Shown here piece by piece: positions 1-8,526 of a stretch of 64,000 nt of DNA. Position numbers and translations under genes: made by a program. The stretch's first letter is position 1. Every line of letters starts with the position of its first letter. A model generated the notes under the pieces. That model saw only the letters and a list, made by a program, of their open reading frames with translations. It did not search any database and had not been told where the DNA came from. Source of the stretch: Blastococcus capsensis (GTDB lineage Bacteria; Actinomycetota; Actinomycetes; Mycobacteriales; Geodermatophilaceae); contig NZ_JASNNW010000001.1 in the NCBI RefSeq assembly GCF_030165005.1, forward strand, positions 1 through 64,000. The letters are read 5' to 3'.

Positions 1-398
1 CCGAGGCCCTCGGCGACCCGGGCGACGGTCAGGTGCTGGCAGACGATGCCTTCCAACGCCCACCGCAGACCTCGGCGGGACAGCTTCGCCCGCGGCTCGG
101 CCGCCTTGCTGGTGTCTTGGCGCCACACGTGCCCACAACCCGAGCATCGGTAGCGGCGGACCGTGATCAGCAGCGTGGTGGGTCGCCAGCCCAGCGGTGC
201 GTGGGCCAGCGACCGGGTCACGGTGTCCCGCGGCGCGCCTTCGCACCCGCAGCGACGGCACCACCGGTCGGGTTCGACGACCCGGCAGGCCAGGACCGCA
301 CGGTCAGGAGCCAGCCGCTGCCCGACGACCTCCAGACCCAGCTCATCCACGCCGGCGAACGTGGTCAGGTCAGGGCAGCCGAAGGTAGCGTCAGGCAC
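1..398 (-). CDS. ISL3-family transposase, N-terminal part only
   Basis: A GTG start at 398 opens a frame that runs off the left edge (about 132 residues visible). It starts with a hydrophobic stretch containing FAGVDELGLEVVGQRL, followed by a four-cysteine zinc-finger arrangement: CRRCGCEG, then CSGCGHVW about 35 residues later. It continues into a basic segment ending RGLRWALEGIVCQHLTVARVAEGLG. The paired CxxC zinc ribbon and helix-turn-helix region is the classic N-terminus of ISL3 (IS1167/IS204) transposases. The DDE catalytic core would lie outside the window, so activity cannot be judged. Open frames on the plus strand over this stretch are shadows of this gene. Confidence 0.85.
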   Translation of the reverse strand, partial: MPDATFGCPDLTTFAGVDELGLEVVGQRLAPDRAVLACRVVEPDRWCRRCGCEGAPRDTVTRSLAHAPLGWRPTTLLITVRRYRCSGCGHVWRQDTSKAAEPRAKLSRRGLRWALEGIVCQHLTVARVAEGL

Positions 399-508
399 GT
401 CGAGGTCTTCCGGATGGGCAGTGTGAGAACTTCCATCCTCGGGAGGCCTCGACCTCTATCCCGGGACCGACGCGCCAGCCCTACCTACACCCTCAACTGC
501 GAAGAGCC
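1..508 (-). mobile_element. ISL3-family insertion sequence, left part cut by window edge
   Basis: The minus strand carries the start of an ISL3-type transposase. Beyond it, at about 487-508, lies a terminal inverted repeat which on the minus strand begins GGCTCTTCGCAGTTGAGGG, the usual ISL3-family end. The element therefore ends at about 508 and the rest lies left of the window. ISL3 elements usually duplicate 8 bp of target, but the second copy cannot be seen here. The insertion abuts the truncated 5' side of an endonuclease VII-like gene. Family identity is confident; the exact end base is uncertain by 1-2 nt. Confidence 0.85.
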
Positions 509-1112
509 CCTATGTGGAGGTCAGAAGGAGCGCTTCGAACGAGGAAAAGTCTGTCGGCCCTGCCGGCCCTGGCTTCGATACGCCGCCTCGCTCCGTCAGT
601 TCGGACTCACTCCGGCGGAGTATGTAGCGATCTTCAATGCGCAAGGAGGTCGTTGCTACGTATGTGGCGCGCCGCCGCAGAGGGTCCGCTTGTGTATCGA
701 TCACGATCATTCGATTCCGGAGACTCGAAGAGCTATTCGTGGCCTTCTGTGCGGTGAATGTAACTACAATAGGCTGCCGCGGTTTCAGGACAACGCGGTC
801 ATGCTGCGGAACGCAGCTAACTATCTGATCGACCCGCCGGCGCAGACGGTTCTTTCCGCCCTACCTTCTGGCTTGCCAGCGCCCCCGTCTCCAGAGGGTC
901 TCGTGTTTTTCCCCGAGGTGACGGTGGCCGACGATCGCAGGCTCAGTGGCGAAGCTTCTCGCGTTGCCGGCCAGCACCACGGGGCCAGCCGGCCCGGGGA
1001 GCCGCCGGTAGGGTCGCAGCGACGTCCGGGGACGCGCGGCGAAGACTTGCGCGGACTCGGCCGAGAACAGCGGTCACGCCGGCGCAAGACGGCGGGAGAG
1101 GTGGATGGGTGA
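509..1112 (+). pseudogene. endonuclease VII-like HNH protein, 5'-truncated by the ISL3 element
   Basis: The readable protein resembles recombination endonuclease VII (His-Me finger) proteins. It has CRPCRPWLRYAASLRQFG, then LTPAEYVAIFNAQGGRCYVCG, the catalytic-type segment CIDHDHS, and GLLCGECNYN. These provide the CxxC zinc pair, the D-H-D-H core and a second CxxC. The N-terminal leader normally ahead of the first zinc cysteines is missing, and homology stops at the insertion-sequence end. Base composition at 510-850 (many A/T-ending codons such as AAT, TAT, GTA) is unlike the neighbours and suggests transfer. The frame stays open to a TGA overlapping the prcB GTG start (GTGA), so translation was probably coupled to prcB. 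My recollection is that Streptomyces also has an endonuclease VII-like gene between pup and prcB. Without its start this copy is probably inactive unless the insertion sequence supplies one. Confidence 0.75.
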
Positions 1113-1966
1113 ACGAGTCGTCAGCCGGCCGGAGCGGGTTCCCGCCCGCCTACCTGGACCGGGTGGGTTCCTCGTTCACGGACTTCCTGTCCACGGCCGC
1201 GCCGGACCTGCTGCCCGGCCGGCGGCCGGCGCCGCAGCTGCCCGTGGGTGACATCGCGCCGCACGGCACCACGATCGTCGCGGTCACCTACGACGGCGGC
1301 GTCCTCATGGGCGGTGACCGGCGGGCCACGATGGGCAACCTGATCTCCAGCCGCGACATCGAGAAGGTCTACCCGGCCGACTCCTACAGCGTCATCGGCA
1401 TCGCCGGCGCCGCCGGCATCGCCATCGAGATGGTGAAGCTGTACCAGGTCGAGCTCGAGCACTACGAGAAGATCGAGGGGCTCACCATGTCCCTCGACGG
1501 CAAGGCCAACCGGCTGGCCCAGATGATCCGCGGCAACCTCGGCGCGGCGCTCCAGGGTCTCGCCGTCGTCCCGCTGTTCGCCGGCTTCGACCTCGACGCC
1601 GCGTCCGACACCGCCCCCGGGCGGATCTTCAGCTACGACGTCACCGGCGGGAACTACGAGGAGCGCGGCTACGCCGCCGTCGGCTCCGGCTCGCTGTTCG
1701 CGAAGAACTCGCTGAAGAAGACCTGGCGGTACGGACTCCCTGCCGACGAGGCCACCCGCACCGTCGTCGAGGCCCTCTACGACGCCGCCGACGACGACTC
1801 CGCCACCGGCGGCCCCGACCCGGTGCGCCGGCTGTACCCGATCGTCTACCGCGTCGACGCCGAGGGTGCCGTCCGGCTCACCGACGCCGAGGTGGCCGCC
1901 GTCGCCGACCAGATCGTCACCGAGCGCGCGGCCGCCGACCGGCAGAACACCGAGCGGGGGGCCTGA
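1109..1966 (+). CDS. prcB: proteasome beta subunit
   Basis: Encodes the catalytic beta subunit of the actinobacterial 20S proteasome, which degrades pupylated proteins in the cytoplasm. A propeptide of 53 residues ends in HG and is followed by the catalytic threonine at residue 54 ([11 protein letters not shown]). In mature numbering Asp17 (GGDRRA, residue 70) and Lys33 (IEKVYP, residue 86) complete the usual T1/D17/K33 active site. The length of 285 aa fits the family. The GTG start is chosen because it leaves a full propeptide and overlaps the upstream stop by GTGA. prcA follows after 3 nt, so the two are co-transcribed. Confidence 0.97.
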   Translation: MNESSAGRSGFPPAYLDRVGSSFTDFLSTAAPDLLPGRRPAPQLPVGDIAPHGTTIVAVTYDGGVLMGGDRRATMGNLISSRDIEKVYPADSYSVIGIAGAAGIAIEMVKLYQVELEHYEKIEGLTMSLDGKANRLAQMIRGNLGAALQGLAVVPLFAGFDLDAASDTAPGRIFSYDVTGGNYEERGYAAVGSGSLFAKNSLKKTWRYGLPADEATRTVVEALYDAADDDSATGGPDPVRRLYPIVYRVDAEGAVRLTDAEVAAVADQIVTERAAADRQNTERGA

Positions 1967-1969
1967 GCC

Positions 1970-2845
1970 ATGACCATGCCGTACTACGCCTCCGCCGAGC
2001 AGGTCATGCGGGACCGCTCGGAGTACGCCCGCAAGGGCATCTCCCGCGGCCGCAGCGTCGCCGTCCTCACCTACGCCGACGGCGTCCTGCTCATCGCCGA
2101 GAACCCCAGCTCCACGCTGCACAAGATCGGCGAGATCTACGACCGGATCGGCTTCGCCGCCGTCGGCCGCTACAGCGAGTTCGAGAGCCTGCGCGTGGCC
2201 GGCGTGCGCCTGGCCGACGTCCGCGGCTACTCCTACAACCGCCGCGACGTCACCGGCCGGGTCATCGCCAACGCCTACGCGCAGACCCTGGGCGCCATCT
2301 TCACCGAGCAGATGAAGCCCTACGAGGTGGAGCTCTGCGTCGCCGAGGTGGGGGAGACCCCGGAGCAGGACCAGCTCTACCGGCTGACCTTCGACGGCTC
2401 CGTCGTCGACGAGCCCGACTTCGTCGTCATGGGTGGGCAGGCCGAATCCGTCACCTCCCACCTGCGGGAGAACTTCCACGCCGGCATGGGCCTGGCCGAC
2501 GCGCTGAAGGTCGGGGTCGACGCGCTGTCGGCCGTCAGCCCCGCCACCAGCGGCGCCGGCAACGGCGGACCCGGCCGCCTGGACGCCCAGCAGCTCGAGG
2601 TCGCCGTCCTCGACCGGCGGCGGCCCAAGCGCGCCTTCCGCCGGATCGTCGGCGCCGCCCTGCACACCCTCCTGGGCGACGGCGAGACCGGTCCCGCCCC
2701 GTCGCCGGCGCACACGCACACCCCCAGCCACCCTGCGCCGGGGACCCCCGCCGGTCTCGGCGACCCGGCGGCCCCGGACACGGCCGGCGGCGCAGCCCAC
2801 ACCGGCGAGGCGCATCCGCAGACCGGGGACGATCCGGGCGACTGA
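1970..2845 (+). CDS. prcA: proteasome alpha subunit
   Basis: Forms the outer heptameric rings of the 20S proteasome and gates substrate entry; it has no catalytic threonine. The N-terminus [20 protein letters not shown] is the conserved actinobacterial PrcA gate and H0 helix, followed by [20 protein letters not shown]. After the core at about residue 225 comes an Ala/Pro/His-rich tail of roughly 45 residues rich in THT and PAPG, with acidic residues at the extreme end. Such low-complexity tails vary between species. It starts 3 nt after the prcB stop and is certainly in the same operon. The ATPase partner and pup lie outside the window. Confidence 0.97.
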   Translation: MTMPYYASAEQVMRDRSEYARKGISRGRSVAVLTYADGVLLIAENPSSTLHKIGEIYDRIGFAAVGRYSEFESLRVAGVRLADVRGYSYNRRDVTGRVIANAYAQTLGAIFTEQMKPYEVELCVAEVGETPEQDQLYRLTFDGSVVDEPDFVVMGGQAESVTSHLRENFHAGMGLADALKVGVDALSAVSPATSGAGNGGPGRLDAQQLEVAVLDRRRPKRAFRRIVGAALHTLLGDGETGPAPSPAHTHTPSHPAPGTPAGLGDPAAPDTAGGAAHTGEAHPQTGDDPGD

Positions 2846-2873
2846 TCCGCGCTCGCGGGGTAGGGGTGCGGGC

Positions 2874-3224
2874 ATGCCGAACTACGAGGTCAACGACGAC
2901 GCCGTCGCCCATGCTCGCACGCTGATCGACGCCGGCACCTACGACGACCGGACGGAGTGGTCCGACGCCGCCCCCTCGGCCGACGACGGCAACACCGAGA
3001 TCGAGAAGCACGGCTGGGACGGCTACGCCGCCTGGCACCTCGCCGTCGACCCGGAGGCGAACGAGGAGACCAAGAAGCGCTACCACTTCCCGTACGGCGA
3101 CTTCTCGACGGTGAACCGGGCCGCGCTCATCCACGGCAAGCAACGGGCGTCCCAGAACGGGCACGACGAGATCGAGCAGGCGCTCGACGACCTGCTGCAG
3201 CGGCTCGACGACAAGCGCGCGTGA
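2874..3224 (+). CDS. small conserved protein of unknown function
   Basis: A 116-residue hydrophilic protein with no signal peptide or membrane segment. It opens MPNYEVNDDAVAHARTLI and has a central aromatic patch (KHGWDGYAAWHLAV), then KKRYHFPYGDFSTVNRAALI and a C-terminal charged helix. The RYHFPYGDF-x-x-VNRAALI block looks like a conserved family signature, but I cannot name the function. ATG at 2874 follows a GGGGTAGGGG ribosome-binding stretch. It lies 28 nt after prcA in the same direction and may be the last gene of that operon. I see no proteasome-related motif, so a role there would be guesswork. Confidence 0.8.
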   Translation: MPNYEVNDDAVAHARTLIDAGTYDDRTEWSDAAPSADDGNTEIEKHGWDGYAAWHLAVDPEANEETKKRYHFPYGDFSTVNRAALIHGKQRASQNGHDEIEQALDDLLQRLDDKRA

Positions 3225-3421
3225 CCGGCAGTAGAGCGGGTCGGCGGTCCGACTTCCGCGGCACCGCGGTCGACCGGTCCGCGCGCTGCCGCACTGTGCG
3301 ACACCTCCGGCGTCCCGTCGGACGTTGCGATGGCATGACGATCAGGGCAGCCCGAGGTGGTACCGGGCCGACCGGGTAGGTCCGTCGCGACCTCATCGCG
3401 CCCCCGCCGAACGGAGAAACC

Positions 3422-3976
3422 ATGGCCTCCTCAGAAACGCATGCGGATACGCACGGCCTCCACCGCAGCGCCCGTGCGACGAAGTACTCGCCGAACCTGA
3501 CGGTGGACCAGCTACTGACCCGGGGCGTGGCCGCCGGTCTCACCGGCGGCCAGGTGTTCATCGTCGCCAACATGTACTTCGCGTTCAGCCAGGGCGCTCC
3601 GCCCGTCGCACCTTTCCTGGCGATCTCCACGATCTTCCGGTTCTCCGACATGCCGATGATGGGCCCACCGGAGGTCATCATCGGCCTGGTCACCCATCTG
3701 ACGCTGTCCATCCTCTTCGGCATCATCTTCGCGCTGATCGCGCCGCTGCTGCGCAGCGCGCTGGCTTTGATCGCGGGCGGGCTCGTCTACGGCCTGCTGC
3801 TCTACGTCGTCAACTTCCAGGTGTTCGGGCGGCTCCTGTTCCCGTGGTTCACCAACCCGCAGGGCCCGAACCAGATCCTGGAGCTGATCCTCCACCCGCT
3901 GGCCTTCGGGTTGTTCCTGGTGCCCTTCTTCCTGGCCGTCGCGTGGCCGCGCCCCGGCACCCGGACCCGCGACTGA
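3422..3976 (+). CDS. multi-pass membrane protein of unknown function
   Basis: A 184-residue integral membrane protein. After about 30 polar residues it shows roughly four hydrophobic segments: about residues 36-58 (GLTGGQVFIVANMYF), 82-105, 106-130 (ALALIAGGLVYGLLLYVVNF) and 150-172 (LHPLAFGLFLVPFFLAVAW). No transporter or enzyme motif is recognisable. A GGAGAAACC ribosome-binding site precedes the ATG. It stands alone between the proteasome genes and pafA with about 200 nt upstream, so it probably has its own promoter. Naming it as a transporter would not be supported. Confidence 0.8.
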   Translation: MASSETHADTHGLHRSARATKYSPNLTVDQLLTRGVAAGLTGGQVFIVANMYFAFSQGAPPVAPFLAISTIFRFSDMPMMGPPEVIIGLVTHLTLSILFGIIFALIAPLLRSALALIAGGLVYGLLLYVVNFQVFGRLLFPWFTNPQGPNQILELILHPLAFGLFLVPFFLAVAWPRPGTRTRD

Positions 3977-4079
3977 GCACGTGCCGAGGAGCCGTCGGCG
4001 GAGCGGACCCGGGCGCAGGGAACACCGGTTTCCGCGCGGAAGACAGCTCCCCGTCGCTCCCGGCGCCTAGTCTCGGGGC

Positions 4080-5438
4080 GTGGACCGACGGATCTTCGGG
4101 ATCGAGACCGAGTACGGCGTCACGTGCACCTTCAAGGGGCAGCGCCGGCTGTCGCCGGACGAGGTCGCCCGGTACCTGTTCCGGCGCGTGGTGTCCTGGG
4201 GGCGGAGCTCCAACGTCTTCCTGCGCAACGGCTCCCGGCTCTACCTCGACGTGGGCAGCCACCCCGAGTACGCCACCGCCGAGTGCGACGACCTCACCGA
4301 GCTGGTCGTCCACGACAAGGCGGGCGAGCGCATCCTCGAAGGCCTGCTGGTCGACGCCGAGCAGCGGCTGGCCGAAGAGGGCGTCACCGGCGACATCTAC
4401 CTGTTCAAGAACAACACCGACTCGGCCGGCAACAGCTACGGCTGCCACGAGAACTACCTCGTGGGCCGGCACGGCGAGTTCGGCCGGCTGGCCGACGTGC
4501 TGATCCCGTTCCTGGTGAGCCGGCAGATCGTGGTCGGCGCCGGCAAGGTGCTGCAGACGCCGCGCGGCGCGCTCTACTGCGTCAGCCAGCGCGCCGAGCA
4601 CATCTGGGAGGGCGTCTCCAGCGCCACCACCCGGTCCCGCCCGATCATCAATACCCGGGACGAGCCGCACGCCGACGCCGAGCGCTACCGGCGGCTGCAC
4701 GTCATCGTCGGCGACTCGAACATGAGCGAGACGACGACGCTGCTCAAGGTCACGATGACCGACCTGGTGCTGCGGATGATCGAGGCCGGCGTGCCGATCA
4801 AGGACATGACGCTGGAGAACCCGATCCGGGCCATCCGGGAGATCAGCCACGACATCACCGGCCGCCGCAAGGTCCGGCTGTCCAGCGGCCGCGAGATGTC
4901 GGCCCTGGAGATCCAGTCCGAGTACCACAGCCGGGCGATGGAGTTCGTCGACCGTGAGGGCTGCACGCCCGTGCACCGGCAGATGCTCGAGCTGTGGGGC
5001 CGGGTGCTCAAGGCCGTCGACAGCGAGGACCTGAGCCTCATCGACCGCGAGATCGACTGGGCCATCAAGTACAGCCTGCTCGAGCGGTACCGCGCCAAGC
5101 GCGAGCTGCCGCTGAGCTCTCCGCGCATCGCCCAGATGGACCTCGCCTACCACGACATCAGCCGCACCCGGGGGCTGTACTACCTGCTCGAGCGCAGCGG
5201 CCACGTCGAGCGGGTCACCCACGAGCCGCAGGTGTTCGAGGCGAAGAACGTGCCGCCGCAGACCACCCGCGCCAAGCTGCGCGGCGAGTTCATCCGCAAA
5301 GCCCAGGAGAAGCGCCGTGACTTCACCGTCGACTGGGTGCACCTCAAGCTCAACGACCAGGCCCAGCGCACCGTCCTCTGCAAGGACCCGTTCAAGTCCG
5401 TCGACGAACGCGTGGAGAAGCTCATCGCGAGCATGTGA
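4080..5438 (+). CDS. pafA: Pup--protein ligase
   Basis: Attaches the small protein Pup to lysines of target proteins, using ATP to activate the Pup C-terminal glutamate, and so marks them for the proteasome. The N-terminus carries the glutamine-synthetase-like nucleotide and magnesium site (FGIETEYGV, Glu9). Asp57 in [13 protein letters not shown] matches the catalytic aspartate of PafA. The length of 452 aa is normal, and the C-terminus ends [14 protein letters not shown] as in other PafA proteins. The GTG at 4080 is the only start leaving the conserved N-terminus intact. Short distance to prcBA and co-orientation match the standard Pup-proteasome locus. Confidence 0.97.
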   Translation: MDRRIFGIETEYGVTCTFKGQRRLSPDEVARYLFRRVVSWGRSSNVFLRNGSRLYLDVGSHPEYATAECDDLTELVVHDKAGERILEGLLVDAEQRLAEEGVTGDIYLFKNNTDSAGNSYGCHENYLVGRHGEFGRLADVLIPFLVSRQIVVGAGKVLQTPRGALYCVSQRAEHIWEGVSSATTRSRPIINTRDEPHADAERYRRLHVIVGDSNMSETTTLLKVTMTDLVLRMIEAGVPIKDMTLENPIRAIREISHDITGRRKVRLSSGREMSALEIQSEYHSRAMEFVDREGCTPVHRQMLELWGRVLKAVDSEDLSLIDREIDWAIKYSLLERYRAKRELPLSSPRIAQMDLAYHDISRTRGLYYLLERSGHVERVTHEPQVFEAKNVPPQTTRAKLRGEFIRKAQEKRRDFTVDWVHLKLNDQAQRTVLCKDPFKSVDERVEKLIASM

Positions 5439-5504
5439 TCGACGAGCCGTCCGACACACCAGTGCCCGGCTGGTCGCAAGCCCCGCAGGTCGCCGCGGCA
5501 TGAT

Positions 5505-6260
5505 GTGGGCGTGGGAGCCCGCACCGTGCTCGTGACCGGGGTGAGCCGCCGTGCAGGCATCGGCTTCGCCATCGCCCGACGTCTACTCGCCGACGGCCAC
5601 CGCATTGTCGTCCACTCGTGGTCGGCGCACGACGCCGAGCAGCCGTGGGGCTCCGACGACCTGGCGGCCGTCCTGGCGGAACTCGGGGACCCACCGCACG
5701 TCGCGTCCGACCTGGCCGACTCCCTGGCTCCTGCCCGGGTCGTCCGCGAGGCGCGGTCGCTCGCCGGTCCGCTCGACGCGCTCGTCGCCAACCACGCCCG
5801 GAGCAGCTCCGGGGGGCTGGCGGAGGTCACCGCCGCCGAGCTCGACCGGTCCTTCGCCGTCAACACCCGCGCGACGGTCCTGCTCGTCCAGGCCTTCGCA
5901 GCCCAACACCGCGGCGCGACAGGCGAGGGGGCCGTCGTGCTCATGACCTCCGGTCAGCACCGTGGCGCGATGCCGGGCGAGCTGGCCTACGTCCTCAGCA
6001 AGGGAGCGGTCCAGCAGGTCACCGCCACGCTCGCCGCCGAGCTGGCCGGTCAGGGCATCGGGGTGGTGTGCGTCAACCCCGGACCGGTCGACACCGGCTA
6101 CGCCGACGACGCCACCCGCGCGGCCGTCGCGGCGCGTTTCCCGACCGGTCGGTGGACGGCACCCCATGACACGGCCGACATCGTTGCCTGGCTCACCGGT
6201 CCGGCCGCCATGGCACTGACGGGGACGACCATCGACGCTGAGCACGGCTTCCGCCGGTGA
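5505..6260 (+). CDS. SDR-family oxidoreductase
   Basis: A short-chain dehydrogenase of 251 residues with an N-terminal Rossmann motif TGVSRRAGIG (11-20), the structural Asn120, and the catalytic set Ser149, Tyr162, Lys166 (AYVLSK). The G-x(5)-G-I-G type of nucleotide loop is seen in fabG/rhlG-like members, usually NADP(H)-dependent. The substrate cannot be inferred. The GTG at 5505 gives the natural Rossmann start; a second GTG at 5511 is an alternative. It is inserted between pafA and the DUF3866 gene and has no obvious link to pupylation. Confidence 0.9.
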   Translation: MGVGARTVLVTGVSRRAGIGFAIARRLLADGHRIVVHSWSAHDAEQPWGSDDLAAVLAELGDPPHVASDLADSLAPARVVREARSLAGPLDALVANHARSSSGGLAEVTAAELDRSFAVNTRATVLLVQAFAAQHRGATGEGAVVLMTSGQHRGAMPGELAYVLSKGAVQQVTATLAAELAGQGIGVVCVNPGPVDTGYADDATRAAVAARFPTGRWTAPHDTADIVAWLTGPAAMALTGTTIDAEHGFRR

Positions 6261-6311
6261 CCGCGGACGGCTGCCGCGACGCGTAGGCCTGCGGGCCCCA
6301 CTCGGCTCGAT

Positions 6312-7472
6312 TCACGTACCGGTGCCGTCCCCGGCTTCCACGTGCACGCCGGCCTCGTCCTCCGCGCCCGGCAGGGGTACCTGGAGGGCGGCGTAGCGGC
6401 CGGCCGCCGCGGCGGCCAGGAAGTACGCCCGCTCCTCGGGGTACCCGCGGCCCATGGTGCGCAGCGGTACGGGGGACAGCCCCAGGGCGGTGTCCAGCCC
6501 GTCGGTGTCCACCCAGACCACGACGTTGCGCTCCGGCTGGCCCGCCAGGTCCTCGTCCACCTGGCCACCCAGCTCCGAGGAGAGACCGCGCGGCGCGACC
6601 AGCGTGACGCCGCCGAGCGCCACCCGGCCGAACGCGGTCAGCGAGTGGTGCGAGACGCCACGGTGGCGGGGGCGCGGATCGGCGTCGGAGATGCGCAGCG
6701 CGCCCACGGCCAGGCCGCCGAGCACGCTCACGGCATTGCACGCCTCGCCCGCCGCGACGCCGGAGAAGCCCCACGGCGTCCCGGTGCCCAGATTGCCCGG
6801 GCCCTGGGTGACGATCGCCAGATCGGCGTTCAGCACGTGCCTGGCCGCCAGCAGACCGGTGTGCAGCGTGACCGCCTCGAGGTCGCCGCCGAACGCCTGC
6901 CCGACGGTGACCACCCCGGCCAGCGAGTTCTTCAGCGTGCCCACCGTGCGGGAGAACGCCGCGGGCAGTGCGCCGCCGTCGGTCATCACGTAGGCCACCC
7001 GCAGGTCGGGGTCGGTGGCCAGCATGCCGATGAGCACCGCCGGCAGCGCCGAGTGAAGGTCGGCCACGACGACGGGCATGCCGGCCAGGTCGGCGGCGGC
7101 GGCGATCGCCGCGTGGTGCTCGGTGTCCTGCTCGTCGACGCCCTGCACGGTCACCTGCAGCGGCGTGTACCGCGCCTTGACCAGGTGCCCGGGGGTCTCC
7201 GGGTCCGGCGGCAACCGGTCGGGGACGGCGACGACGAGCGCGTAGCCGCCGGTGCCGAGGTTCTGCGCCAGCGCCGTCGTGTTGAGCAGCACGTCGTCGC
7301 CGACCTCGGGAACGCCGACCAGCGACGGGTAGGCGAGCGCCTGCAGCTCGCCGTCGCCGGGCACCTCGACGCTCAGCTCGAGGGCGTCGCGCCACGAACG
7401 GCCGGTGGCGCTGACCCGCCCGCGGCGCCACCGGATGCGCGAGGTGGGCACGGATCCGGCTGCGCTGCTCAT
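6312..7472 (-). CDS. DUF3866 family protein
   Basis: A 386-residue protein matching the actinobacterial DUF3866 family, which as I recall is often found beside pafB/pafC. Conserved segments include ALAQNLGTGGYALVVA, MPVVVADLHSALPAVLIG, TLKNSLAGVVTVGQAFGGDLEAVTLHTGL, VTQGPGNLGTGTPWGFSG and RGVSHHSLTAFG. The TQGPGNLGTGT and RHRGVSHHSL motifs look like ligand- or phosphate-binding loops, but no biochemical function is known to me. It is divergent from pafB with 76 nt between the ATG starts, so the two probably share a regulatory region. An ATG start is used. Confidence 0.88.
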   Translation of the reverse strand: MSSAAGSVPTSRIRWRRGRVSATGRSWRDALELSVEVPGDGELQALAYPSLVGVPEVGDDVLLNTTALAQNLGTGGYALVVAVPDRLPPDPETPGHLVKARYTPLQVTVQGVDEQDTEHHAAIAAAADLAGMPVVVADLHSALPAVLIGMLATDPDLRVAYVMTDGGALPAAFSRTVGTLKNSLAGVVTVGQAFGGDLEAVTLHTGLLAARHVLNADLAIVTQGPGNLGTGTPWGFSGVAAGEACNAVSVLGGLAVGALRISDADPRPRHRGVSHHSLTAFGRVALGGVTLVAPRGLSSELGGQVDEDLAGQPERNVVVWVDTDGLDTALGLSPVPLRTMGRGYPEERAYFLAAAAAGRYAALQVPLPGAEDEAGVHVEAGDGTGT

Positions 7473-7548
7473 ACCGGCAGGCTAGCGAGCGGACCGGGAG
7501 GCGGCCGGGCGACGACGGCCGACCCGGAGGCTGACTAGCCTGAGGGGC

Positions 7549-8526
7549 ATGGCGGCCAAGCGGGCGGAACGACTGGTCAACCTGGTCATCGCGCTGCTCA
7601 GCACCCGGCAGTTCGTCACGGCCGCGCGGATCCGGGCCACCGTGCCCGGCTACGAGGCCGACGACGGCACCGCCCGCGCCGACGAGGCGTTCAAGCGCAT
7701 GTTCGAGCGGGACAAGGCCGAGCTCCGCGAGATGGGCGTGCCGCTGGAGACCGGCCGCACCAGCGTCTTCGACACCGAGGACGGCTACCGCATCGCCCGC
7801 GCCGACTACGAGCTGCCCGAGATCCATCTCACCGGCGAGGAAGCCGCGGCGGTGGGCCTGGCACTGCGACTGTGGGAGTCCGCGCAGCTGGCTGGCGCCG
7901 CCCAGAGCGCGCTGGTGAAGCTCCGGGCCGCCGGCGTCGACGTCGACACCTCCCGCACCCTCCCGATCCAGCCGCGGCTGGACCGGGGAGAGGCCGCGTT
8001 CGAGCCCTGCTACGCCGCTGCCCGCGACCGTCGCCGGCTGCAGTTCGACTACCGCCGTCCCGACGAGGACACCGCCGTCCGCCGGGACGTGCAGCCGTGG
8101 GGCGTCGTCGCCTGGCACGGCCGCTGGTACCTGGTGGGGCACGACCGCGACCGGCAGGCCCCGCGGGTGTTCCGGCTCGGCCGCGTCGTCGGCACCCCGA
8201 AGGCCGTCGGGCCGGCCGGGGCGTTCGAACCTCCCGCCGACCTGGACCTCACCGCGGTCGTCGCCGGTCAGGCCGGGGGAGAGGAGCAGCTGGTCGTGGT
8301 GCGGGTGCGGCCGGGCACCGCCGTGGGCCTCCGGCGGCACGCCACCTCGTTGGGCCCGGCCGGCGACGGCGACGACCGGCTGCAGCTGCGCACCACCGAG
8401 CCGTGGGCGCTGGCCGACCAGCTGGCCGCCTACGGGGCCGACGTGGTGGTGGAGGCGCCCACCGGGATGCGGGACGCGGTCATCGCCCGGCTGACCCGCC
8501 TGGCCGCGATGGGGGTCCCCGCATGA
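7549..8526 (+). CDS. pafB: WYL-domain regulator PafB
   Basis: One half of the PafBC heterodimer, the transcriptional activator of the LexA-independent DNA-damage response in mycobacteria. The N-terminus (AERLVNLVIALLSTRQFVTA) is a winged helix-turn-helix with an actinobacterial extension. A second region holds the WYL domain with GRWYLVGHDRD near residues 191-201, and a WCX-like C-terminal domain ends near residue 320. It overlaps pafC by 4 nt (ATGA), so the subunits are made together. Despite the name, the family does not act on Pup; linkage to pafA is positional. Confidence 0.93.
   Translation: MAAKRAERLVNLVIALLSTRQFVTAARIRATVPGYEADDGTARADEAFKRMFERDKAELREMGVPLETGRTSVFDTEDGYRIARADYELPEIHLTGEEAAAVGLALRLWESAQLAGAAQSALVKLRAAGVDVDTSRTLPIQPRLDRGEAAFEPCYAAARDRRRLQFDYRRPDEDTAVRRDVQPWGVVAWHGRWYLVGHDRDRQAPRVFRLGRVVGTPKAVGPAGAFEPPADLDLTAVVAGQAGGEEQLVVVRVRPGTAVGLRRHATSLGPAGDGDDRLQLRTTEPWALADQLAAYGADVVVEAPTGMRDAVIARLTRLAAMGVPA

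Noticed and set aside
1121-2875. Minus-strand frame of 584 codons over prcB/prcA
   Set aside because: Shadow of two certain proteasome genes; repetitive Gly/Val/Asp translation.
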